A stretch of 14,751 nt of DNA from Candidatus Magasanikbacteria bacterium CG_4_10_14_0_2_um_filter_41_10 (GTDB taxonomy: Bacteria; Patescibacteriota; Patescibacteriia; Magasanikbacterales; UBA922), in NCBI GenBank assembly GCA_002792995.1, contig PFPJ01000052.1, positions 1-14,751 of the forward strand. Direction: 5' to 3'. The position numbers were made by a program, and so were the translations under genes. Positions 8,155 to 14,359 of the stretch are shown one piece after another; position 1 is the stretch's first letter, and each line of letters starts with the position of its first letter. The notes under the pieces were generated by a model. The model made no database searches, was not told where the DNA came from, and was given only the letters and a program-made list of their open reading frames with translations.

Positions 8155-8241
8155 GGAGAGTTGGCTGAGCGGTCTATAGCAGCAGTTTACTAAACTGTCG
8201 TCCTTGAAAGAGGACCGGGGGTTCGAATCCTCCACTCTCCG
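8155..8241 (+). tRNA. Serine-type tRNA with unusual anticodon ACU
   Basis: Acceptor GGAGAGT pairs with ACTCTCC (8234-8240), with discriminator G8241. D-stem GCT/AGC flanks a GAGCGGT loop. The anticodon stem GCAGT/ACTGT encloses loop TTACTAA, so the anticodon is ACT. The long variable arm has stem GTCCT/AGGAC, and the T-arm is GGGGG-TTCGAAT-CCTCC. No CCA is encoded. Class II shape and G73 mark it as serine-type. Its loop differs from the neighbouring GCU tRNA by one base, G34 to A34. An A34 serine tRNA in the AGN box is not normal in bacteria. It may be a variant gene, a non-functional copy or a sequencing error. Confidence 0.85.
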
Positions 8242-8246
8242 CATCC

Positions 8247-8281
8247 AAAGTTTCTTCCATATATGTGAAGGAACTTTTTTG
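8247..8281 (+). terminator. Rho-independent terminator of the tRNA cluster
   Basis: AAGTTTCTTC (8248-8257) pairs with GAAGGAACTT (8267-8276), ten base pairs with one G-T wobble around a nine-base loop, followed by a T-run to 8280. It lies six bases after the last tRNA and just ahead of the hsp20 promoter. Confidence 0.8.
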
Positions 8282-8310
8282 TTTTCAATCTTCAAAAAAT
8301 TTGCTATAGT
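8282..8310 (+). promoter_or_regulatory. Promoter of hsp20, almost leaderless
   Basis: The -10 is TATAGT at 8305-8310 with TGC just before it (extended -10). A weak -35, TTTTCA (8282-8287), lies 17 bases upstream. The ATG at 8321 is only 10 bases after the -10, so the transcript would have a leader of about zero to four bases. No CIRCE-like inverted repeat is visible. Confidence 0.6.
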
Positions 8311-8320
8311 ATAGTCATAT

Positions 8321-8788
8321 ATGAGTACACGAGATGATGACATGTTTGCATTAATATTAGCGTCCCAACAGGCGGAACGCAACGCTCCTATTAGTGTAAT
8401 CTCAAAAAAACAAGGGGATTTTCCTTCTGATTGGGCACCTACCAATGAAGGACGTCTGGCAATAGATGTCTATGATATGAATGATCATATTATTATCCTG
8501 GCACCTATGGCAGGAGTAGACCCCACACGTGTGGATATTTATATTCACGACGATATGCTCTCAATTCGGGGAAAAAGAATAAAACCAAAATTGACAGAAG
8601 AAGCCTCTGGACAGTATCATGCAGAGTGTTATTGGGGTGCGTTCTCTCGAAGTATTGTGTTGCCCGTAGACGTTGTCTCTGGGGCAGCTGTTGCTGAATA
8701 TACACATGGTTTGTTAACGATTCGTATTCCAAAAGTAGCATCATCTGATAAGGGGAGATCTATCCCTATAGAAATAGTTGAAGAATAA
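8321..8788 (+). CDS. Hsp20 / alpha-crystallin family small heat shock protein
   Basis: 155 residues. The N-terminal arm (1-45) is short and polar. The alpha-crystallin domain runs from about 45 to 142, opening with GRLAIDVYDMNDHIIILAPM. It contains the family signature YHAECYWGAFSRSIVLP (residues 99-115) and the AEYTHGLLTIRIPK strand (about 125-138), equivalent to the A-x-x-x-n-G-v-L motif. The C-terminal tail carries IPIEI, an I-x-I anchoring motif used for oligomer assembly. Such proteins bind unfolding clients in the cytoplasm without ATP. Length is typical. It is the first gene after the tRNA terminator, and VanW follows two bases after its stop, so the two are probably co-transcribed. 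Confidence 0.95.
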   Translation: MSTRDDDMFALILASQQAERNAPISVISKKQGDFPSDWAPTNEGRLAIDVYDMNDHIIILAPMAGVDPTRVDIYIHDDMLSIRGKRIKPKLTEEASGQYHAECYWGAFSRSIVLPVDVVSGAAVAEYTHGLLTIRIPKVASSDKGRSIPIEIVEE

Positions 8789-8790
8789 AT

Positions 8791-10809
8791 ATGAATAACG
8801 ACGTACAAAAAGAATTTCAAGAAGTGAGTAAAAAAGTTCAGGCTATTTCTTGGGGTCGTGTATGGGTGTGGGTTATTTCTTTTGTCGTGGTGTTAGGCAT
8901 AGGTCTGACAGGACTCGTGTCCTATGCGTCATCGTATGAAACACGTGTTCTTCCTGGAGTATCGATTGGTACTGTACAAGTGGGTGGCATGGATAGAGAA
9001 GAACTTACTACATTTTTTCGAGAGATGAACAATAAGCTAGCAGATGCTGGCATTGTACTATTATTCACACATGATGATACAACAGAACGTGTATATATTG
9101 CTTCCAGTGTGGTATCAGAAGATGCGTTTTTTGATCTGATACGGATGGACGTAGATAAGGAAGTATCACATCTATTGTCGTATCAAAAAGAAGGAAATTT
9201 GTTGGTTCGTGGATGGTCAGCTCTTCTTGTCCGAGTGTCAAAGCCACATCTCGAACTTACAACCGTAACGTTGGACCGAGCACGACTTGAAAAAGTAGTA
9301 TCAGAGCGTCTGGCTTCATTTACCAATAACGCACATGATGCAAATATTCATATTACGAATATTGATCCACTTACTTTTACGACAGTCAGTTCTACTGTTG
9401 GGGTTACATTTTCATATCATGATATTATTGGTCGTATTGTGTCTGCATGGAATTCATTTGATGCTCCTGAGATTGAGATTACTCGGACAGTACAACCTCC
9501 AATTATTGTTGAAGACGATATTTTGCCCTTATTAGATCGATTACCAAAGGTATTTGAAGCAGGGGATTTGGATCTTACGTATACAGATGAACATACAAAA
9601 AAAGAGTATACTTGGACAATTACAAAAAAGGATATTGCCAATTGGCTGGAAGTACAAATGCATGATGGTATAGGGTTTGGCCTAAATGCATCATCGACGA
9701 AAATATTTTTGCAAGATACCATCGCATCATCAATCAATCAGGATGCACGTGAAGCACGATTTGAAATAGGACAAAATGGAAAAGTGAGTGAGTTTCAAGG
9801 ATCACGTCCCGGGATTGGTATTGCAATTGATGACACATACGTTGCTATTAATGATGCTGTCCTCCAACGTACATGGCATGATGGAGGTATGGTGTCGTCT
9901 CTTCCTATTCGTGTAGAACAAGTAGAACCAGCAGTAAAGACAAGTGAAGTAAATGACCTTGGCATTACAGAAATACTTGGGTCAGGATATTCCAATTTTA
10001 GTGGGAGCCCTACAAATCGTATCAAGAATATTCGACATGCCGTCGTAGATAAACTCAATGGGTTACTCATTAAGCCGGATGAAGAATTTTCTTTACTCAA
10101 TACATTGGAACCCTTTACTATTGAAGGAGGATATCTTCCAGAATTAGTTATCAAAGGAGACGAAATTAAACCAGAAGTTGCTGGGGGATTGTGTCAGGTT
10201 GGAACGACTATGTTTCGCACCGTGATGAATTCAGGACTTTCTGTAGTATCAAGAAGAAATCATTCTTTGGTAGTGAGTTATTATAACGATCAGCGAAATG
10301 GCAAACCAGGGACTGATGCGACAATCTATGACCCTGCTCCAGATTTTAAATTTAAAAATGATACGGGCCATTACATTTTGATCACTACAGATATGAATAC
10401 GAAAACAGGTGATCTAACATTTACCTTTTGGGGGACAAGTGATGGGCGAGAGGGGTATTACACAGAACCAGTCGTACACCGGTGGATTCCTACTGGACCA
10501 CAGCAAACTATTGAAACAACAGACCTTGCACCGGGTGTTCAAAATTGTCAGAGTGCCCATCCTGGTGCGGAAACGTCATTTACCTATGTACGAATTTTAC
10601 CAAGTGGAGAAAAAAAGGAAGAAGTGTTTTCTAGTTATTATCGACCTCTTCCAAAGATCTGTTTGGTCGGCGTAGAGAAGAACATACCTCTTTGTGAAGT
10701 ACTTCCAGACGGAACGACATCGTGTCCGACTGATGTGACAATTGGAGAGGGCCTTCCTTCGGAAAATGACACCAGTACGTCTTCTCTTCCTGTAGGTGGT
10801 CAGACATAG
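8791..10809 (+). CDS. VanW family protein with membrane anchor (putative peptidoglycan-binding domains)
   Basis: 672 residues. A short cytoplasmic start is followed by one membrane helix at about residues 22-45 (from VWVWVISFVVVLGIG to LVSYAS), so the rest is outside. Residues about 50-385 contain two similar alpha/beta regions resembling the putative peptidoglycan-binding domain often found before VanW. The second ends around FEIGQNGKVSEFQGSRPGIG (325-344). The VanW domain covers about 396-545: GSGYSNFSGSPTNRIKNI, then KPDEEFSLLNTL, VAGGLCQVGTTMF and SLVVSYYNDQRNGKPGTDAT, the usual conserved blocks. The C-terminus is Ser/Thr-rich with several cysteines. The family's exact function is unknown; it is linked to the cell envelope and, in some clusters, to vancomycin resistance. 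Nothing here suggests resistance. It starts two bases after hsp20. Confidence 0.92.
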   Translation: MNNDVQKEFQEVSKKVQAISWGRVWVWVISFVVVLGIGLTGLVSYASSYETRVLPGVSIGTVQVGGMDREELTTFFREMNNKLADAGIVLLFTHDDTTERVYIASSVVSEDAFFDLIRMDVDKEVSHLLSYQKEGNLLVRGWSALLVRVSKPHLELTTVTLDRARLEKVVSERLASFTNNAHDANIHITNIDPLTFTTVSSTVGVTFSYHDIIGRIVSAWNSFDAPEIEITRTVQPPIIVEDDILPLLDRLPKVFEAGDLDLTYTDEHTKKEYTWTITKKDIANWLEVQMHDGIGFGLNASSTKIFLQDTIASSINQDAREARFEIGQNGKVSEFQGSRPGIGIAIDDTYVAINDAVLQRTWHDGGMVSSLPIRVEQVEPAVKTSEVNDLGITEILGSGYSNFSGSPTNRIKNIRHAVVDKLNGLLIKPDEEFSLLNTLEPFTIEGGYLPELVIKGDEIKPEVAGGLCQVGTTMFRTVMNSGLSVVSRRNHSLVVSYYNDQRNGKPGTDATIYDPAPDFKFKNDTGHYILITTDMNTKTGDLTFTFWGTSDGREGYYTEPVVHRWIPTGPQQTIETTDLAPGVQNCQSAHPGAETSFTYVRILPSGEKKEEVFSSYYRPLPKICLVGVEKNIPLCEVLPDGTTSCPTDVTIGEGLPSENDTSTSSLPVGGQT

Positions 10810-10848
10810 ATTTTTTGCCTTAAATAAGCCAAAAAAAACATTTCCACA

Positions 10849-10876
10849 ATACACCCCTTGACAAGGGTGTATTTTT
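10849..10876 (+). terminator. Terminator of hsp20-vanW unit
   Basis: ATACACC and CCTT (10849-10859, with one bulged C) pair with AAGGGTGTAT (10863-10872), followed by five Ts to 10876. It lies 40 bases after the vanW stop. The TTGACA of the next promoter occupies its loop and 3' arm. Confidence 0.65.
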
Positions 10877-10886
10877 ATGGTATAGT
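10858..10886 (+). promoter_or_regulatory. Strong promoter of the non-coding RNA
   Basis: A perfect -35 TTGACA (10858-10863), a 17-base spacer, and -10 TATAGT (10881-10886) preceded by TGG (extended -10). This is the closest match to a consensus sigma-70 promoter in the window. The predicted start is near 10893. No protein-coding gene follows within 425 bases. Confidence 0.85.
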
Positions 10887-10892
10887 GCGCAG

Positions 10893-11205
10893 TCGGTTGA
10901 TAAACCGGCATACACATTGTCACATTCGGCTGGACTGAATCGTACCAAGACAATACTCGTATAGAATCGCAGTAAAGAGCGTGTCAATGTGTTTTTCCTA
11001 GGAGATATAGAGAGTGTTTATTAGATTGCTCTATAACGGCTTTCTAGTAAGTACCACCCTGTATCCACGACAAGCATGGAGGTGTGTCCTCGGCCTGCGT
11101 AGGCTCCGGCTCACACTTGAACAAGAACACACCTTCTTGGATACAGTTGCAGGATTTTATCCTGCATATATATGCAAACAATGCCCGGCAATAGCCGGGT
11201 TTTTT
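10893..11205 (+). ncRNA. Unidentified structured non-coding RNA, about 310 nt
   Basis: The interval runs from the predicted start of a near-consensus promoter to a GC-rich terminator and has no convincing reading frame. Local complementary pairs occur in order. (1) CGGTT/AACCG around GATA (10895-10907). (2) ACACATTG (10912-10919) with CAATGTGT (10985-10992), extended across a T-T mismatch by CAC/GTG. (3) TATAGAG (11006-11012) with CTCTATA (11029-11035). (4) CTGTATCCA (11059-11067) with TGGATACAG (11138-11146), enclosing GGAGGTGTGT (11078-11087) with ACACACCTTC (11127-11136) and a GCCT-GCGT-AGGC tip (11093-11104). (5) TGCAGGAT (11148-11155) with ATCCTGCA (11159-11166). (6) The terminator. I see none of the conserved cores of RNase P RNA, tmRNA or SRP RNA, and 6S RNA does not fit in length or plan. 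A long regulatory leader of the DUF378 gene is the alternative. Confidence 0.7.
11184..11205 (+). terminator. Rho-independent terminator of the non-coding RNA
   Basis: CCCGGC (11184-11189), loop AATA, GCCGGG (11194-11199), then six Ts (11200-11205). A textbook intrinsic terminator with a pure GC stem. Confidence 0.9.
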
Positions 11206-11215
11206 GTCGTTTGTG

Positions 11216-11247
11216 GGACAATATGTTGTCCTCAGGTATATTTTTTT
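11216..11247 (+). terminator. Possible second hairpin behind the ncRNA terminator
   Basis: GGACAA-TATG-TTGTCC (11216-11231) is a perfect six-base-pair stem. A run of seven Ts starts nine bases later (11241-11247). The gap makes it a weak terminator; it could be a back-up or an unrelated structure. Confidence 0.3.
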
Positions 11248-11269
11248 GTGTGAAGGAAAAGGGAAAGTA

Positions 11270-11278
11270 TGGTATACT
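11270..11278 (+). promoter_or_regulatory. Extended -10 promoter of the DUF378 gene
   Basis: TGGTATACT (11270-11278) is an extended -10 element with the same TGnTATA(C/G)T form as others in the window. No good -35 lies at 16-18 bases; TTGTGT at 11246 is 21 bases away. The predicted start near 11285 gives a leader of about 35 bases before the ATG at 11319. Confidence 0.5.
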
Positions 11279-11318
11279 CTTTTTGTAGTTACATCATTTA
11301 TTTTTCACCATTTTATAT

Positions 11319-11600
11319 ATGATGGGAAAATCATGTGGATGCATGGCATCCAAAGGTATCTCTGTACTTGTCGTAATCGGTGCACTCAACTGGGGGCTCG
11401 TCGGCCTCGGTGAATTTTTTGGTGGCAATTGGAATGTAGTCAATTTGCTATTTGGTAGTTGGGCATGGCTTGACGCACTTATCTACCTTCTTGTTGGTGT
11501 AGCCGGTGTTATGCTTCTCCTCGGAGGATGCAAGTGTAGCAAGTGCAAAGCGTGTAATGATGGAGGTATGATGAAAAAGGACAGTACCATGTCTGCGTAA
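11319..11600 (+). CDS. DUF378 family small membrane protein, cysteine-rich ends
   Basis: 93 residues. Two membrane helices, at about residues 13-31 (GISVLVVIGALNWGLVGLG) and 49-67 (ALIYLLVGVAGVMLLLGG), are joined by a loop containing FFGGNWNVVNLLFG. The LNWGLVGL block and the N-VVNLLFG loop are the signature of DUF378 proteins (YuzA type), whose function is unknown. Odd features are cysteines at both ends, KSCGCMAS at the start and CKCSKCKAC after the second helix, which could bind a metal or be lipid- or disulfide-linked. The second ATG, three bases on, is an equally plausible start. The gene has its own promoter and terminator. There is no Shine-Dalgarno sequence. Confidence 0.9.
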   Translation: MMGKSCGCMASKGISVLVVIGALNWGLVGLGEFFGGNWNVVNLLFGSWAWLDALIYLLVGVAGVMLLLGGCKCSKCKACNDGGMMKKDSTMSA

Positions 11601-11613
11601 ACATTCTTGAATA

Positions 11614-11645
11614 AAAACGTCTTCCCTTGAGGAAGATGTTTTTTG
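11614..11645 (+). terminator. Rho-independent terminator after the DUF378 gene
   Basis: AACGTCTTCC (11616-11625) pairs with GGAAGATGTT (11631-11640), ten base pairs with one wobble, loop CTTGA, followed by a T-run to 11644. A-residues upstream of the stem extend it. Confidence 0.85.
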
Positions 11646-11665
11646 TTTGCGTGTTCTTCATATGT

Positions 11666-11695
11666 TTGTTACTCTATGAGTACTCTTGTTATAGT
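11666..11695 (+). promoter_or_regulatory. Promoter of the mscS-like gene, leaderless
   Basis: TTGTTA (11666-11671), an 18-base spacer, TATAGT (11690-11695), with TGT immediately before the -10. The ATG of the reconstructed channel gene is at 11703, seven bases after the -10, so transcription would start at or within a base or two of the start codon. Confidence 0.6.
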
Positions 11696-11702
11696 ACGTA
11701 TT

Positions 11703-12756
11703 ATGAATTATATATCACTTTTACATGAATATGCTGTTTTTGGGAATTCACTGTATGCGTATATACTGGCGGTGTTGTAGCCTGTGGCATCATCTTCGCT
11801 TCAAAAGTATTTAAAAAAATTATTCTGGTTCGTCTTCAGGCATTGTCAAAAAAAACAAAAACACATGTTGATGATATAATCATTGATGCCATTCATGAGA
11901 TGGGCAATATGTTTTATATTGTGCTTAGCTTGTATATTGGGCCCCGCTTTTTAGTGGTAGATGAGCATATTGCAAACATCATACATATTATTTTTGTCGT
12001 CGTCGTCACCTACGAAATCGTACGTGCGTTGCAAATTGTTATTCGGTTTGCATTGGAGCAGTATGCGTCAAAGAATGATAACCCTGCTTCCAGTGGATCG
12101 ATGATTCATCTTGGTATGCTCTTTGTGCGTATTGGGCTGTGGTCTATAGCATTCCTTTTTGTCCTTTCCAATCTTGGTATTGATATCACGGCGCTCGTCG
12201 CGAGCCTTGGTATTGGAAGTCTTGCCATTGCTCGGCGCTACAAAATATTCTGAGTGACATGTTCAGTTCTTTTTCTATTTATGCTGACAAACCATTTGAA
12301 ATAGGGGATTATATTGTAATTGGAACAGATTCTGGGACGGTCAAAAAAATTGGGTTAAAAACAACCCGCATTACATCACTACAAGGAGAAGAATTGGTTG
12401 TATCTAATAAAGAACTTACTACCGTGCGTGTACAGAATTATAAAAAAATGCAACGTCGACGTGTTGCATTCACCTTTGGTGTTGTGTACGAAACACCAAA
12501 AAAACAATTAGAGAGTATTCCAAAGATGGTAGAGAAGATTGTGTCTTCGGTTGAGCATCTTGAATTTGATCGTTGCCATTTTCATGAATTTGGTGATTCC
12601 TCACTATTATTTGATGTTGTCTATTTTGTAGATACAAGAGAGTATATTACATATATAGATACTCGCCAAACATTCAATCTTGCACTGTTCTCACAATTTG
12701 AAAAAGACGGTATTGCTTTTGCGTATCCAACACAAACCCTCTTTGTAAAAAAATAA
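11703..12756 (+). pseudogene. MscS family mechanosensitive channel, broken by two frameshifts
   Basis: The gene can be read in three successive frames. From ATG 11703 it gives MNYISLLHEYAVFGNSLYAY up to a TAG at 11778. It then continues in a second frame from about 11777 (VACGIIFASKVFKK) through membrane helices to GIGSLAIA and a TGA at 12251. It then continues in a third frame from about 12235 (ALQNILSDMFSSFSIYADKP) to TAA 12756. Each switch is repaired by adding one base, near 11776 and near 12233. The joined protein would be about 351 residues: three or so membrane helices, the pore-lining glycine-rich helix ending ALQNILSDMFS, the beta domain (PFEIGDYIVIGTDSGTVKKI) with VVSNKELTTVRVQNY, and the alpha/beta cytoplasmic part. 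Such channels release solutes on osmotic downshock. Either a true pseudogene or two sequence errors. Confidence 0.85.
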
Positions 12757-12772
12757 TTGATTCGAATTATAC

Positions 12773-12804
12773 AAAAAACATCTCTGTCTCAGAGATGTTT
12801 TTTT
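12773..12804. terminator. Bidirectional terminator between converging genes
   Basis: ACATCTCTG (12778-12786), loop TCT, CAGAGATGT (12790-12798), flanked by As on the left and a T-run to 12804 on the right. It can stop transcription from the mscS-like gene and from the minus-strand repeat-protein gene that ends at 12820. Confidence 0.88.
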
Positions 12805-12819
12805 CTGTGTATATGGAGG

Positions 12820-13428
12820 TTACGCGTTTTGTTCCATTGTTTGTTGGTTATTATGCATGCCTCGGCCTCCTTTCTTCATCATGCCTTGGCCTTCTCCACG
12901 TCCAACATGTGATCCAGCAGGAATACCAAGTTCGTCTGCAATTGTTTTTGCGCCTTGCCAGTCACCTGCCTTCATGAGATCATGCATCTCTGCAAATTGT
13001 GCAAAGTTTGTTTCATTGATCTGATCGATGAATGGTGCATCTGGACCGACCGCTTCTACAAATCCAGGATAATCTCTATTATCAATGGCTGTGTCTACTG
13101 CCTCACGGCGAGTGTCTCTTTCTTGGCGATGCGCTACCATATCATTGAATTGTATTTCACTCATGCGTGATGCGATGTTTGAGTCTGTTCCGTGTGCATT
13201 GAGAAATGCCTGATAATCGCCAGCTTCGAGTGCTGCGTCTACCGCAGTTCGTTGCTCTGCTGTCAATTGTTGTTGTCCTCGGTCACCACGGTGTTCTTGT
13301 GCAAAAGGTCGTTCTGGGGCATGTGATCCTTGTTCAGAGGATCTGCCCTGTGCGTTTGCCAGACCGATTCCCATGGTTGCGACAGCAAAGAGAATCGCTG
13401 CGGTAGTAGTTATTTGTGTCTTTTTCAT
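12820..13428 (-). CDS. Secreted protein with three alanine/aspartate-rich repeats
   Basis: 202 residues. A clear signal peptide covers residues 1-26 (MKKTQITTTAAILFAVATMG, cleaved after ANA), so the mature protein is outside the membrane. A short polar linker (27-55) leads to three related helical units: AVDAALEAGDYQAFLNAHG (62-80), AVDTAIDNRDYPGFVEAVG (110-128) and, more divergent, MKAGDWQGAKTIADELG (152-168). The common core is A-x-x-A/G-x-x-x-x-D-Y/W-x-x-F/A. The tail (175-202) is rich in Gly, Met, His, Lys and Gln. Similar repeat proteins are frequent in Patescibacteria; I know no function. There are no cysteines or catalytic motifs. The Met/His-rich tail might bind metal, which is speculation. 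It is a single gene between two terminators. Confidence 0.88.
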   Translation of the reverse strand: MKKTQITTTAAILFAVATMGIGLANAQGRSSEQGSHAPERPFAQEHRGDRGQQQLTAEQRTAVDAALEAGDYQAFLNAHGTDSNIASRMSEIQFNDMVAHRQERDTRREAVDTAIDNRDYPGFVEAVGPDAPFIDQINETNFAQFAEMHDLMKAGDWQGAKTIADELGIPAGSHVGRGEGQGMMKKGGRGMHNNQQTMEQNA

Positions 13429-13527
13429 ATTGAATATGAATTATTGAATATAGATTGTTGTTCTTGGGCCCATCTGCTATATAATACGCATGACTCACTT
13501 TTTTCTTTCATTGTGATTTTAATATAT
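13429..13527. other. Intergenic region upstream of the secreted repeat protein
   Basis: About 100 A+T-rich bases between the minus-strand repeat-protein start and the operon terminator. It should hold the promoter of that gene. On the minus strand TATTAT and TATATT could serve as -10 elements, but neither has a good -35 at the right distance, so I do not assign a promoter. Confidence 0.4.
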
Positions 13528-13557
13528 AAAAAATACAGCGATGTGTGCTGTATTTTT
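13528..13557. terminator. Bidirectional hairpin terminator of the sigma-factor operon
   Basis: ATACAGC (13533-13539) pairs with GCTGTAT (13547-13553) around a seven-base loop, with A-run before and T-run after. On the minus strand it lies just downstream of the membrane-protein gene ending at 13573, so it terminates that operon. It also shields it from plus-strand reading. Confidence 0.8.
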
Positions 13558-13572
13558 CTCTATAAAAGTTAT

Positions 13573-14355
13573 TTAAAACAGCGGTATGGGATGTGGCGCA
13601 AAAGATGTTTCTTCATCGTCGACATCTCGGTGTTTCCACTGAGGTCCCAAGCCGAGAGTATTGAATGGAAGAATAATATGTGCAAGAAATTGTTGGTCAC
13701 CAATGTCTTCTCCGAGTGCTCTAATACGATCATTTATACGAATACCGTCATCTGGCAATATGGTTGTGGGTTGGATGATTATAATCCATCTTCCTCCAAG
13801 AATAGGATTTTCGACATAAATTTTTCCTGTTGGAGCTGTAAATTCAATAATGGTGACACGTCCTGTAAGAATGCCTTTGTCTGGGCGACTCAGTGCTTGT
13901 AACCGTGGATTGAATAAGTGTGCATGTTGGGGATCTTTTGTTGCGATAATACTGTCAATTTTTTGTCCAAAACCCATGAGGTGAAGTCCTATTCCAAATG
14001 CGATGCTAGCACCAACAACACCTATGACAACGACAAATGCGGTATAACGATAGCCATGCTTGGTATGTTTGATATCTATATAGAGGAGCACAAGCATGAT
14101 GGCAAACAAGCACAGCCAAAGGTAAGGAAGTGTTGATATGATATGAGTGAATTTTGATTCATGTATTTCACTAAAAATATCCCAATCATTTTTTGTCACG
14201 ATATAAAGAATAGATGCAACACCAAATGCCCCGAGAATAAGGAGTAATCCGGAGAGAACCCAAAGTCCAGATCCTTGTATCCAAAAGCGCCACGCAGGGA
14301 TTGGGGTCATGTTATCCTGCTGGATCTTCTCAAGAATTTTTTGTTTGATATCCAT
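13573..14355 (-). CDS. Three-pass membrane protein, putative sigma-factor regulator
   Basis: 260 residues. A cytoplasmic start of about 28 residues (MDIKQKILEKIQQDNMTPIP) resembles the N-termini of membrane proteins paired with sigma factors in Parcubacteria. Membrane helices lie at about 30-53, 75-95 and 104-127. The C-terminal domain (about 130-245) is beta-rich: GILTGRVTIIEF, GKIYVENPILGGRWIIII, DGIRINDRIRALGE. It reads like an OB-fold-type domain placed outside the membrane. The tail is acidic then proline-rich. The gene begins four bases after the sigma-factor stop, so the two are surely co-transcribed. That coupling suggests it is the anti-sigma or signal-sensing partner; this is inferred from context and there is no recognisable zinc-binding anti-sigma motif. 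Confidence 0.8.
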   Translation of the reverse strand: MDIKQKILEKIQQDNMTPIPAWRFWIQGSGLWVLSGLLLILGAFGVASILYIVTKNDWDIFSEIHESKFTHIISTLPYLWLCLFAIMLVLLYIDIKHTKHGYRYTAFVVVIGVVGASIAFGIGLHLMGFGQKIDSIIATKDPQHAHLFNPRLQALSRPDKGILTGRVTIIEFTAPTGKIYVENPILGGRWIIIIQPTTILPDDGIRINDRIRALGEDIGDQQFLAHIILPFNTLGLGPQWKHRDVDDEETSFAPHPIPLF

Positions 14356-14359
14356 AGTA

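Noticed and set aside
8791..10809. VanW gene as evidence of vancomycin resistance
   Set aside because: No vanHAX or two-component genes are nearby; VanW-domain proteins are common envelope proteins in Patescibacteria and Gram-positives.
10893..11205. RNase P RNA, tmRNA, SRP RNA or 6S RNA
   Set aside because: The GAAAGTCC-type core of RNase P, the tRNA-like ends of tmRNA and the GGAAGCAG-type tip of SRP RNA are absent, and length and plan do not fit 6S RNA. This was judged by eye only.
11014..11253. A 79-codon frame starting with GTG inside the non-coding interval
   Set aside because: It spans the stems and the GC-rich terminator of the RNA and runs past it. Its composition (Cys/Tyr/Arg-rich) is unlike the real genes and it lacks any start signal.
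12251..12253. TGA read as an amino acid (glycine code) in the mscS-like gene
   Set aside because: Reading through does not restore MscS sequence; the conserved ALQNILSDMFS lies in another frame. Long neighbouring genes have no in-frame TGA.
13429..13500. Promoter for the minus-strand secreted protein
   Set aside because: Several A/T-rich -10-like strings exist, but none has a -35 at a suitable spacing.
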